Assembly (NCBI GenBank): GCA_024867545.1
Contig: JANFNE010000020.1
Coordinates: forward strand, 868,001 to 932,000
Source of the DNA: Phytopythium helicoides
Taxonomy: Eukaryota; Oomycota; Peronosporomycetes; Pythiales; Pythiaceae
Reading direction: 5' to 3'
DNA: 64,000 nt
The notes below the pieces were generated by a model, which saw only the letters and a program-made list of their open reading frames with translations, made no database searches and had not been told where the DNA came from. Made by a program: the position numbers and the translations under genes. Shown one piece after another: positions 33,695 through 45,091 of this stretch; within the stretch, counting starts at the first letter, position 1, and each line of letters starts with the position of its first letter.

Positions 33695-34264
33695 CTACCT
33701 ACCTGCCTTGTTGCGTTTGTTGATGCGGTCATGGCGCTTTTCCGCAGCCAACTTTTGGGTGCGGCTCATTGCCTCGCGCTCAATTTGCTTTGCTGTTTGT
33801 GCGTTTTCCCATGCAGCACCGCCACCTCCGTAGCGATCGATGCTCAGCTCAGCTTCTAACTCTTCCGATCGAGTCCCCATGTAGTGCGCAAGCTTCTGTT
33901 GGTAGTGCTTTTGCTTGGGTGGGTCGTAGCCACCAAACATCAATCGCCCGCTATTCCCCAAGCGTTTGACAGCGGGAGGCGTTTCCTTTGCCTTGTTTCC
34001 TTTGTTCTTCTTGACTGCCGGTGACATTGACAAAAGAGATGGAGACGTGAGTGTAGTGTAGAGATTGCCGGACGGTGGCGGCGGTGTTAGTGGGGGCGAG
34101 GATGGGCGACTGTTTTGCTCTTGATCCCGCTCGAGCATTTCCCGGCTCCTCGTTTGAACCACTCGCTGCACTTCTGGGAGCAAGCTCTTGTCCGCCTTGA
34201 TCTTGCCTCCAGTTGACATTGTAGATACGACCTTGCTTCGTCGCCCTTTTGCTCGACCCACCAT
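33695..34264 (-). CDS. Small basic protein, function unknown
   Basis: ATG 34264 gives about 189 residues. The start is basic (MVGRAKGRRSKVVS), the middle is Pro/Ser-rich, and the C-terminal half (GRLMFGGYDPPKQKHYQQKL, then GTRSEELEAELSIDRYGGGG) ends in a charged helix. There is no signal peptide, membrane segment or known domain that I can name. The composition suggests a nuclear or nucleic-acid-associated protein, which is inference only. It lies about 120 bases downstream of the exosome nuclease on the same strand and converges with the CDPK. Confidence 0.6.
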   Translation of the reverse strand: MVGRAKGRRSKVVSTMSTGGKIKADKSLLPEVQRVVQTRSREMLERDQEQNSRPSSPPLTPPPPSGNLYTTLTSPSLLSMSPAVKKNKGNKAKETPPAVKRLGNSGRLMFGGYDPPKQKHYQQKLAHYMGTRSEELEAELSIDRYGGGGAAWENAQTAKQIEREAMSRTQKLAAEKRHDRINKRNKAGR

Positions 34265-34392
34265 CAAAAGCTGCAGCTGTGGAATGCGAGCAGCCGATGC
34301 CGGTCAAGTCACATGACACCTGCACCTCAATTTCATCAAGGATTCTAAAAGTCGTTCCGATCGCAGAAGTGTTTCCATCCGCTACGCGTACG

Positions 34393-37300
34393 TCAGGGTG
34401 TCGCTATCGCTATCGGGCTCCCAATCGATGTCTGCCTGTGGATGAGGCGGATGCGATCCGAGTTGGCGAAGGCTCCTGTAGCTGGAAACGTGTCGACGAT
34501 GCGTACTCCCAAGAGCAGAGGATCCATTTGGACGTTGCCATCCTTGTCGCGAATATACACTGGCGCGCGCAGATCATACAGTGGGATGTAGACAATGAAT
34601 CCCGTTCGCCTTGAGGGCAGTGATAATTGCAGGGGCTTTGACAGTATGAGTGCTGAAGTAAAGAGCCAAGAAGAGCTCATCACAGTCACGCGACGCTAGC
34701 TTGGCGTTGCGGTTCTTCTTGTTGAGATGCGCTGCGAGGGGAACCTAGCTCGTCTGGGGGGAAGATGGGCTTTCCCAACTCCTCTGGTGTGCTCTGTGTT
34801 TGCTGCCTCGTGACCTCTTCGACTTGCAGCTTGCTTTCCACTCCAGAAATCAAGTCATCAAGAAAATCTTCATCATCGTCCAGAACCGATGGTGCGAGAG
34901 ACTGCGGCAAAGTTGGGAGTGACTTGGCTGCAGCCTGCTTCGATGGCTGCAGTTGACCACCTTTAGACGCATTCAACGATGCCAGAAGCTGCCGGTGAAC
35001 GATAACATCCGCGTATCGACGGATTGGGGACGTGAAGTGCGTGTAATATTGCAATCCAAGGCCATAGTGCGCGAAACGAGACCCAGAGTCGCCGCCTTGC
35101 ATCCCTGGCGCTTCAACGTCGCTCGTACAGACGTACTCGGCTTCAGTCATTACTCGGACAGCCAGTGACTTCAGCAGCGACATCGTTTTCGAGTCGACTT
35201 TCCCTGAACGCTCGGCTGCCGACAGCGATTGTTGGAGAGTATAGTTGTTGGTCGCATCAATCGTAAGGTCTCGGGTTTTTGCCAGCTTTACCAGCTGCGT
35301 GAACCGATCTCCGGAAGGTGGAGGGTGACGACGAAGTAGCGCGTGAGTTGGGAACGTTTCAATGATCTGGCGTGCAACACTGCCGTTTGCCAGAATCATA
35401 AGCTCCGCAATGGTGTTATGGATCTCGAGGCTCTCCTTTACCATGATCTCCACACCCTCCTCTCCCAGCTCTGTTACATTGAGAGAGAACCGAAGTTCTT
35501 CGTGCTTGGACAAGTCTAAGCCACCTTGTTCACCACGAGTGCGGGAAAGTTGGCGCGCAATATCGGTCAAGAGCGTCAGGTCTCCTCGAAGAACTTTTTG
35601 AAGTTCTAATGGATCGGTCCTCCTGCGACACCAGGTTGGTGCGGGGTATCAAGCTCCTTGGAGTTACCTCGGCGAGTATTCTCCGGCACCTTATCAGCTG
35701 TCGCACCTTGCAGCAAGCGGTGCGCTTGTTCATAGGTCATTGAAGAACAAGATCGGATCACTGTTCGTCCAAACCAGGTTGGCCGGCCTTGATTGCAAAT
35801 CTGTAGAGTCTTGCCGTCGAGTTCCCACAGCACGCTTACCGCCAGACGATCAACGTTCTCGTGCAACGAGCAAAGGTCAGGCGCTAAGCACAGCAGGCAG
35901 CATGTCAAGTCGCTGTCCAACGAGATAGACGGTAGTAGCACGACTTCGAGCTTCATAATCCAGAGGCGACTCGTGTGTGACAAAGTGCGACACATCGGCA
36001 ATATGGACTCCCAACTCAAGATTTCCGTTTGGAAGCCTGTGGATTGACATGGCGTCGTCGATATCTTGGCAACCTGGTGGATCGACGCTGAAGACACGGC
36101 GGGTTTTGCGCAGGTCAAGTCGCTGAACTGCCTCATCTTCATCGACTTTCCAGTCCATAAGAGGAACAAAACGAGGTCGCTTCGACGTCGAGCATTCAGC
36201 GATATTGTAGCGCTCAATTTCACACTCTGGGAGGCAAGCAAGTGCACTCTCACTGAACGGCGCCTCCTCAATATCATTCTGCACCAGCAATGCACTGAGC
36301 TCAGTTGACAATTGCCCTGGTGCGCCGATAACTCCAACGTAGTGCCCTTGAGGGTACTGGGAGTCTAATGGCCAGTGATCAATAACGACCTTCAACCTTT
36401 TATCACCGAGAGTATCCATGCGCTGAGAGCGGATACGAATCTTCGGTATACGCATGTCCATTGGGATTGCGAGGGCAATATCATCAGAAGGAGAGACTGA
36501 TGCTGCAAGAACTGTTGCGACGTGGTACCGCGGCGATCGGGAGACTACAGCAACAACACGGCCGGTCGGAATGGCATTTGGGTGGACTGAAGCCAAGTCT
36601 TGATCACTCTTCTGCTTGTTCTTGTGTTTTTCGTCCTCCTCATTGCCGTCTTCATCAACAACGTAGTGGACTAACAGACGATCGCTTTGAGGAGCCTTCC
36701 ATGACTGAACGAGGTAGGATCTCAATCGCAACTTCATCACCATGAACACCTCGGTTCATCGCTTCTCGCCCAAAAACAAAAACCTTGTCGAACGAAGCGA
36801 ACATCGGCGAAGTCGGCTTGACGCTCACGAATGCTTCCATAGGATTGTGAGTGCTCACGTCGAGCTTTCCAGCCAGTACACTACCTTTTTCGATTCCCTC
36901 CCGAACTTTGGCTTGTGCCCAGTGTGGGGCAAACTCGGACGCAATAGTTGAGCAAGTTCCGTCTTCGGCGACTTGCCGCTGCGCCACCCACCACTCCACC
37001 GCTTCAGCTGTATTCGTCGCCAGCTCAACCAGAAAATCCACGGTAATGTCATCATCCAGCTTTCCTTTCTTCTCGAGAGGTCGGAGGCGCTCCTCCAAGA
37101 ACTCCTCGCAGGTGACAGCCACGCCCGAGACGTCTGCGAGCGTCGCCTACCACCTCGACACTCAACGGAGAGTTGACATCGCGCGTCACGAACACGACAC
37201 GAGTTGTGCCGGGGAAATGCCCTTCTCCGCGTACCACTTCATAGTCTGGAGAAGTGCCTCGTCGATCGCGGCTATCTTGATTCTCCAGCGTCAAAGCTCC

Positions 37301-37846
37301 AGCGTCGCTCCCGCTTGAGTTCGTGGGCACAACAGCCGGCTCCACGGCCGTGTCAGCATGATGCCTATCAGGAAACCAATAGACGCGACAATCCGTGTTG
37401 GCGCGGCGTCGATCGTCGCGAAAGAAGTTTCTGAGTCTCGAAGCGTCTCGTGTGGGCGCCATGCGCAACGCCTCGAGCCACACCGACTGCAGCACCAGCA
37501 GCTGCGGCGCCACCCTCGCAAACATCGGCTCCTCGATCAGCTCCATGCACTGGAGCAGCCCCATGGCGTCCGGCACCACGACTTCCTCGCGATCTCGACG
37601 CAGCAGCGGCTGGATCCCGAGTTTCACCTGGTCCCGAGGACACACCGGACACCCAGCGAAGCCGCACGGAATATCCCGACGCAGATACTTTTCCTGCGCG
37701 CGCAGCGTCCCAGGCTTGCGGCGGCGACTGCGCTCCAGGAACGCGGCGTCGGTGCGCACGTCCACCCAGCGATCGGAGGCGTCGGCGGAGCTCCAGTCGC
37801 CATAGTCGGCGGCGTCGCCCACGGAGGAGGACGGCATCCACGCCAT
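34393..37846 (-). CDS. Exosome 3'-5' exoribonuclease, DIS3/DIS3L (Rrp44) type
   Basis: An RNase II-family nuclease. From ATG 37846, an N-terminal signature TLRAQEKYLRRDIPCGFAGC leads into a PIN domain (VVVPDAMGLLQCMELIEE, VLQSVWLEALR, MKWYAEKGHFPGTTRVVFVT). Cold-shock domains follow at about 37000-36600 (GVHGDEVAIEILP). The RNB catalytic core has SVDPPGCQDIDDAMSIH, NLELGVHIADVSHFV and YYTHFTSPIRRYADV. A C-terminal S1-like part begins NGFIVYIPLYDLRAP. The four RNB aspartates are present. The PIN motif reads PDAM where DIS3 has PDTN, which is closer to DIS3L. One-base breaks occur near 37215 (GGG run), 36660, 35880, 35590 and 34690, and possibly at the C-terminus, so the stop (34393 or 34382) is uncertain. 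Confidence 0.82.
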
Positions 37847-38366
37847 CGTCGCACTTTCTCGACTGGGTACGTTTGGCGCTGTGGATGATGTGGCCGAGCT
37901 TTTGGCGTCAATTTTTACCAATGACATGCACGTGTCGAGATCGGGCAAAGTGAACTTCTCGAGCTTGAGCGCGGGCCGACCAAAAGAAGTGCCTAGAGCA
38001 TTGCTTTGTGCTGTGTTTGGCAAGATGCAGACGCATACGGGATCGATAGAGTGAATGGTTTCATTTTCGTCGATTGAGAAAGCAAGCTCGACCTGTCTGG
38101 AAAAAAGTTGTGATGTGTTTGTCTGAAGTACATGTTGAGTCCGCGATAATTCTCCACCTAAGCAGTCTACCGAGAAGAACTCCCAGAAAATCAAGCATCC
38201 CAATCGTGGCAATCGACTGTAGCGACGAATGGAAGGAAGGAACAGATGTAGTGCACACAGAGGTCTTCTATTTACTAGTGCGTGAAGATCGAGGCAGCTC
38301 GCAGCTCTCACCTGTGCGCCGCCTCGACGCATCAAAAGAAAAGAAACGCAAGGGGCACGCGCGGGG
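37847..38366. other. Intergenic region between exosome nuclease and ZPR1
   Basis: About 520 bases separate the likely nuclease start from the ZPR1 stop. The nuclease frame stays open upstream of 37846 (MSLVKIDAKSSATSSTAPNV), so the true start could be up to about 80 bases further out, but the extension shows no family similarity. No other feature is apparent. Confidence 0.3.
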
Positions 38367-40122
38367 CTACAGCTCCGTCTTCTGCTGCTCTTGCTGCTGC
38401 TGCTTGACCTCCATGACCGCGAGCGGGTTCGGGTGGTACTTCGATGGGTCAATGGCGCGGCCACCACCCATCGTCTCCTTGTCACTGCGGATCGGGGCCT
38501 CCTCGACCCTCCTCCTTGATGGGGTTGAGACTCTCAATATCCTCCGAGTAGTTCTCAACTTTCATGTCCGAGATACCCAGCACCTCGTCCTCGTACTCCG
38601 AGCGAGTGAACAGTTCAGCCGTCATGTTCGGATCATCCTCCGCGCTGCCCAGTGGCGAGTATACAAAACTGTTCGCCAGCGGGTCCTCAATGATGAGCGT
38701 GAACGGCTCCTCACCACGCTTGAGTGCGTCCAGACGCTTGAGCCATGCGTTGAGCAGAGAGCGGCCGCCGTCGCTGTCACCAATGGCGAACGGGTTGCCC
38801 TCCTCAATGTTCTGGCGGATCTTGTCCAGCAGACCTTCAATCGTCGTGTACAGACCGCCAAGCGAGCCGTGCGCCATCTCGAGCTCGATCTCAGGGAATG
38901 TTGACGCACGCCGAGTCAGACTTGAGCACATCACGATCCAGCACGTCCGGATCCTTGGACGCATCCACATGAAGCGTAATGCGCTCGCCCTGCGGCGGGA
39001 TGGCGCCACCAGCCTTGACCTCATTCGTCTTGAAGCCGCACTGCTCGCAGTTGAACGACATAATGATGACCTCCTTGAAGTGCGGGATGTCCTGTCATGC
39101 ACATGCACGACATGCCAGGAGCGCTACAGGCGTGACAATTCGCAGGGATCTGGATAACCTCCTTCTTGGCAATGTTCGCCTCCTCCACGAACTTGTCGAG
39201 GCCCTCGTTGCGGTGCGGGAGCACACGCGGCGCCTGCGACGGCGCATCGTGACTCATGTCGGGTTGCAGACCGCACTCGAGGTCCTGCGCCTCGGAGCGG
39301 TAGTAGAGCGTGGTCTTCGTCTTGGGGTCCTGCGCTCGGTGCATGCGGGTTCTCAATATGCGAGTTGCCAGCCGGGTCGTCCACGATTATCCGGAAAGGA
39401 AGCGTGATACCCGATGACATCATAGCGAGCTTCATGATGAACTCGTCGATCTTGGCCGTGGTCTCCGGGTCGATCTCTCGCCGGTCCTCCTGGTGCAGCC
39501 GCAGGTCCTCGATAGCCTTCTGCAGCACACCCTCAATGGTGTTGATGGTGCCGCGCTGCGTCTCCTTGGGGATCTCAAAGTCGAGGTCCGGGAAGTAGAT
39601 GCTGCCCGTGTCCGACTTGATGAGCTGGCGGTTGAGGTCCTGCAACACATCAATGGATCGTCCGTCAGTCACGAGCAGCAGCACCACCAGAAAGCCGCAG
39701 AGCCGAGTCAACCCACCTCGCTGTCGGTCACGTTGAGCTCAATCTTGGCGCCCTGCTCCTGCACCTTTCCTCCAAACTGCACCTCGCTGTTCTTGAAGCC
39801 GCAGTGCTCGCACTCGAACGACATGAGGATGACCTCACGGAAGTACGGGATGAGCGTGAGCAGCAGGTTCGTGGAGCCGTTCTCGTGGCAGTTCATGCAC
39901 AGGCTCTCGATGGTCGTGACCTCGGGCACGTCGTCCTCGGCCTGCTGCGTGTACATGAGCGGCCGGTTGTGCTCCTCGGTCGTCGTCGTCCTCCTCCTCC
40001 TGTCGCTCAATCTCCTGAGCGCTGCGCTGCTCCTCGTCATCTCGCGACTCCGTGAGGATGTCGAAGCGCTTCTCCACGTTTGGCCGCGTGCCTCCGAGCA
40101 CGTGCGGCGCCTTCTCCGACAT
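38367..40122 (-). CDS. ZPR1: ZPR1 zinc-finger protein
   Basis: ZPR1 binds translation elongation factor eEF1A and acts in its folding and in nuclear signalling. ATG 40122 starts [15 protein letters not shown]. The first C4 zinc finger is [20 protein letters not shown] with [19 protein letters not shown]. Its domain follows ([20 protein letters not shown], then [17 protein letters not shown]). The second copy has [27 protein letters not shown] and [19 protein letters not shown]. The tail [16 protein letters not shown] ends at 38367. An intron at 39640-39716 joins VTDSE to [10 protein letters not shown]. One-base breaks occur near 39985, 39345, 39095, 38905 and 38510. The duplicated finger-plus-domain layout is unmistakable, so these look like sequence errors in an essential gene. 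Confidence 0.9.
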
Positions 40123-40401
40123 GCTGCAGCGAGTCGAGCGCAAGTCCGAGCTTCTCCTGCTGGCTGCTTGGCTGCTTTTCTTCCAGTGGACTCGGCTTCA
40201 CTGCCAGCCACCGACGTCGGCCGGCTCAAATCAATATCGATAAACAGTTATTCAAATGATTTAAATGATTTCAACAAGTGTACCTCTGTAACATAATGCA
40301 CCTCTTTTATATAGAGTGAATGCAGGGGATGGTTACATACCATTTCGGTTTGTATAAAGGGGATGACCTATCAAACTAAATTATTTGAAGAATGCACGAT
40401 T

Positions 40402-42178
40402 TCAATAGTCGGACCCGCCCGACCACTTCAAGTCGGACGACAGGCGCAGGTGGACGGCGTTCGAGGACCGTCGCGCAACGGCGACAAGCGCAACGTTGTT
40501 GTGGGACCGCTGGCAGGTCGGACAGCTGCTTGGGGTATTGTTCGCCTGAAGGAGTTTGCACGTGGATGAATGGAGATCCAGCGAGTGCTGGAACCATTTG
40601 TCCGCTTGCTGTTGTCGGAGAAAATGGGCAAATTGTTAGCAATACGTCTACCATCATGCGGGGCGTAGCTACAATTACCTCAAAGTCTCCGAGAAGAAAC
40701 CAGCATTTCCCCATTCCGTCCAAACAGGATAATGCTGTATCGCTGGTCTCTCCAAGGAGGCGAGAGCTGAGAGCAGCACAGGATGAGTACGCCTCGAGAG
40801 CGGCATTGGGCTGATTGTCGACAAGGAGCAGACGAGCAAGCTGGACGGAAAGTTCTAGCGTTCGAGTATTTGCTCCGCCAGCGTACACTTGATCGAGGCG
40901 CTCAAGCAATTTTTGAATTTTGTGTCGACAGTCGTCGAGACGATTGGCTGTGAGACTTGAGATGGCAGCGTTTTCTAACGCCACCAAGCACTCGTGATCT
41001 GTTTCGCCCTTTAACCTGCTGCCATAGCATGTAAGAAAAACGCCAGGACCGATAACGAATGGCTAGACGCACTCGACCAGCTGGTCGTACGCTTCTCGAT
41101 ACAAATCGTCACTTTCGTCGTATCTGCCTTGACGTAGTCGTAGTTCTCCCACAATCGATAGCCAATGTGCGGTGATAGTGTTCGGACGCCCATTGACAAC
41201 GTCACACAATGTCAGAGCTTCATCAGCAAAGTCAGCAGCCACCGATAGGGTTTCTGAGTTATCTCTGCGAATAATGGAGTGAGTCCTTGATTGATTTCTA
41301 CCGCAACAAGAAAAGCCAAACCTCAGCAAATCCACGAGCTTCGCGTACGTTGCGAGAAGACCTGGATGGGTGTCTCCAAATGATTGCTTCTTAACATATA
41401 GAGCGTTGAGTTCTTGGTGGGCCTGTTGATCTTTCACTTCTAGAAGCAACTGGTTCAGCCGAGCAAGACCGTCGTTGGCGCCAGATTCAATGTTGGTCGG
41501 GGGTGATAGTGTTCTTGTATCTGCAGTGTTTAAAGCTCACAATCAGTCTACCATCCCCAAGAAAACAAACACCACATATTCGTTACACTGCCTTCATCAA
41601 CCCGACTAACCGGTCTCCATTTCACAAGAAGGGCATGGAGATCCTCTCTTGCTAAAGCTTTAGCCAGTTGTTCCGGTGTCTGTTTTGCGTGGTTTTGTGC
41701 TACAACTGTGGCTCCTGCTTCTAGCACCAGTACGCAGCACTTGAGATTGCCCCATCCTGCGCTTAAATGAAGGGGTGTATTTCCTTGCTGCAGAAAATCT
41801 TGTCAGCGTAAATTCCGCTGTAACCATGCCCTGAAAACGCCATACCCAGTCTGGCAAGTCCAGATTAGCACCACGCCGGACTAGCAGTTCAATTACGTCG
41901 CTCTGGCCGTACCGACATGCAAAATGCAGTGCTGACCACCGAGTCCGCTATCATGAAACGGTGTGAGTCGATGGTACTTAACCAGAACCTGGAGCGTAGC
42001 GACTACGCACGTATTCCTGGACGTCAATTGAAGCAACTGCCTTCCGATCCAGTATCGAGCGGACACGCTCGCACTTTCCGTAGCGAGCAGCATACCAGAT
42101 AGTCCAGATGTCGACGGTATCGGCTGTTGCACGTTGGATCGCTGTCTTCTTCCCTGGTGATGCATTGGGTGACGCCAT
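40402..42178 (-). CDS. Ankyrin-repeat and TPR-containing protein
   Basis: Several exons from ATG 42178 (MASPNASPGKKTAIQ). Ankyrin repeats come first: DTVDIWTIWYAARYGKCERV, then after a 63-base intron (donor gtgcgt near 42018) WSALHFACRYGQSDVIELLV, then QGNTPLHLSAGWGNLKCCVL. TPR-like helices follow: LLEVKDQQAHQELNALYVKK, AADFADEALTLCDVVNG, LRLRQGRYDESDDLYREAY, and LDDCRHKIQKLLERLDQVYA. An intron after GDFE leads to a last exon with a CPTC motif (NNTPSSCPTCQRSHN) ending at 40402. No enzyme domain is seen, so it is probably a scaffold. It lies head-to-head with the dynein-docking gene, 230-380 bases away. Confidence 0.72.
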
Positions 42179-42404
42179 TTTCAATCCTCATGAAGGAATT
42201 GTTGCTCCTGCTGCTCATCAAAAAGACGAGCGAGTTATTTTTATTGGCGAAAAGGATATATGTGGAGTCGTTACCTTGCAAGAGTGGGCAAAAAATCTGG
42301 CAGCCTTTTGCTCTTGGCATTCACTGGCCGCTTGCGGCGTCATGGGGAGTTGAGCCCGACGTTCTTCTCCTCGTATCTCTTGGTACGGTCCCAGACTCCA
42401 CCCA

Positions 42405-44884
42405 TGGCAGACTTCACGGACCTCTCGAAAGTGGTGCGTGCGTAGCGACGTCGACTAGTACGGATTCCAACTCATTGATTTGTTTTTCATTCTTGAAGAC
42501 GTCGACAGGAAAAAACAATGAAAAGCTCGCAAGCGTGGTGGCGTCACCGGCCGAATGAGGCTTCTTCCACTTGGAGATGGATCTGCTCCAGCGTATGAGA
42601 TTCCTGGCAACAACAATAACAACCTTAGTAGCAGCACCCTGACCTCATCCAAGCTTAAAGTAATTACACAGAAGCGAGAGCTGATAGAAGCCGTGCGGAA
42701 AGCTAATTCGCCGATTTCTTTGGCGGGCCGCGAGCCTGGATCATTAATGCGCTCCAGTAGCGTCGGGGGTTTGAGCAGCACCAGCAATGAGATGCCCGAA
42801 CGTGATTCGAGTATGCGAGATATTGAATGCCTGGAAGACGGAGTAAATGCAAACGCAAGGAAGTACAATGAGCACAAACTGATGGTGGAGCGGCGTCAAC
42901 GTGAGATCAATGCGTTGTTGGTGAGGATGCAGTCAAACAATCAATCACAGCTCCTTTCGAGATAGCCTCACGTCTTTGTGTGTGTGTTTTTTGGTTTGTA
43001 GGATGAGCTGCGAGCCCTCCAGCTCGAGACCCATGAATTAAGTCGCATGGCAAACCAAGAGACGCCACTGTCAAAGAAGAGTCAGAGAGTTCACAACGAG
43101 ATCAACCATAGCACAGCGTCGATGGAGGAGCAACTGCACTTGAGGCGGCAGCTCGAACACATGATTCGGAGACTTCAAACTTCTCAGCTCCGCGTGGATG
43201 CTCAACTTGCAGCGATGACACAGACGGTGGAACTTAGCGGTAAAGAGGCCGATGAAGTCAAGTTGCTTTGTCGCCAACTTGAAGCTGGCAAGAGTCGTGC
43301 CGTACAATTCCTACAAGAGTAAGTTTGCTTTGCATGACGCTATACAGGATGGACACATAATGATTTCATTTTGTTGTGGTCTGTCAGGGTCCAACTCCAG
43401 CTTCAAGTGGAAAGGAAGACGCGTGCTCGAGAGCTCGGCGATCACGAAGTTCGCGCAAGAAATGCACATAAAATGGAGTTGTGGAGACTTCAACGGGCTC
43501 AAGAGCGTGCTGAAATGGCCGCTGAGCTTCGCGGAGATCTATCTGCTGATGAAGAGGCAAAGCTCATGCGCTGCATTGCAAGTCGTGAGCGTGCCAACGA
43601 AGCTCTCCACGAAGCCAATTTAGCAAAATCGCAACGTGCAGCCTGACTACGAAGACGTATTAAGCCAGCTGAAGCTTGCGACTGGGGCTGCATCGTTGCG
43701 AGAAGTCGTTGACAAGGTTGCAGCTCAGTCCGGTACGCGACTATCTCTTGATCGAGAAAAAGCTCAAGCCGAGACGCGACTTGCAACTGCGCGTGTTGAT
43801 AAGGAACAGGCAGTACGTGCACTGAATGATCTCAAAGCTTCAGGTATTGGTGGTATTGAGCTCAATCGGGAAGTGTACAACACCCTCGAGAACGAGATCC
43901 ACCAGGCACGACAATGCTCAAGGTGAATAAGTCCGCATTTGAGCGCCTTGATGGTGTTCTTTCAGCTGTTCGTCAAGGTGCTTTCGGCATTGCTCAGCGA
44001 CTTCAGCCTTTTGATGATGTATTGGATGGTATCACTCTGACTGGATCAGGAGCTGGAGACGGCATCGTTCCTTCGTCGCCAGGACCATCGTCAAGCCTAC
44101 CTGGCAGCCCATCCAACGGCCTCAACGCTCTCAAGAACCGAGGTGTGACACTGGACAGATCTATGGCTGGACCTGGGGCTATCAGTGCAGGCGCTGCTGC
44201 AATGCGAGCAGAGAGCGCCGAGTTTTTAGCATTGGCAGAGCTTAAACTCACTCGCATCCTTGAAATTGTGGGCCAACCAAGCGTGTCGAGCGGGTTCGGC
44301 TACGCAGGAGATGCTGAGAGCGGCAGCGACGGACTTTCTGGCCCTGGATCTAGCGAGGATATGAGTAGCACCGCTCGCTACGATCTTGCAGATGAGCGAA
44401 ACGCCATTTGGTCACCAACAGACAACAGTGATCCAGTCGTCCACCAGAACAACATTCGTGTGCGGCCTGATGGAAGACCACAACGAGGCGCTGCGCTCGT
44501 GTTTGTTCCACCACGTGGTGAACCGAGCGCAGAATCTCTCGATTCTGCCCGATCAGACGCCTCGAGCAGTGGAATGACTGGAGTCGATGATATTGGCGAG
44601 GTGAACGCGTTATTCGTGCCGTCCAGGGACATTCTCAAAATGAGTAGCTCACGACATTGCGCTGAGGTGTTGCGGAGAAAAGAGGTGAGACCCCGCTTAG
44701 TTGTGTAAAGAGCGTTGCAATTCTCGTTTCTAATAAATTGCTCGCGCAGATGGCTGATAAAGAGCGCGCAGCAGCCGAGAAAGGAATCTCAGACGAGGAG
44801 ATGTTATCCAAGCAGCGGAAACGAACGCAGCAAGAAACAGACGCACGACTAGCGACATCTCCGCCTCGGCGCACAGGGTATTGA
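42405..44884 (+). CDS. Coiled-coil protein like ODAD3/CCDC151 (outer dynein arm docking)
   Basis: A long coiled-coil protein in at least four exons. Recognisable blocks are KYNEHKLMVERRQREINALL, then after an intron DELRALQLETHELSRM and EEQLHLRRQLEHMIRRLQTS. Next come MELWRLQRAQERAEMAAELR, DYEDVLSQLKLATGAASLRE and KSAFERLDGVLSAVRQGAFG. The 'LKxATGxxxxREVV' block and its spacing resemble CCDC151/ODA10, which anchors outer dynein arms on flagellar doublets; this fits biflagellate zoospores. One-base breaks occur near 43640 and 43915. The last exon (MADKERAAAEKGISDEEM) ends at 44884. The start is uncertain: ATG 42405 (MADFTDLSKV) spliced over about 100 bases, or ATG 42555 (MRLLPLGDG). The C-terminal third is Ser/Gly-rich. 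Confidence 0.65.
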
Positions 44885-45091
44885 TCTGCTCCGAGCAACA
44901 CAACTCAAACGCAGGGAGAAGCTGCCAACACATCAGATATAGGCTCATCGCTGGCTTTCGTGACGCAGTTGAGTTTTCAAGACTTGTAATATCATGACCG
45001 AGCTTCCGAAAAACAGCAAACATACACGCACTGTTTATTTATTGTGCTAACTTACTCGCGCCAGATAGTCGCGCGACAACTTGTCTCGCGC

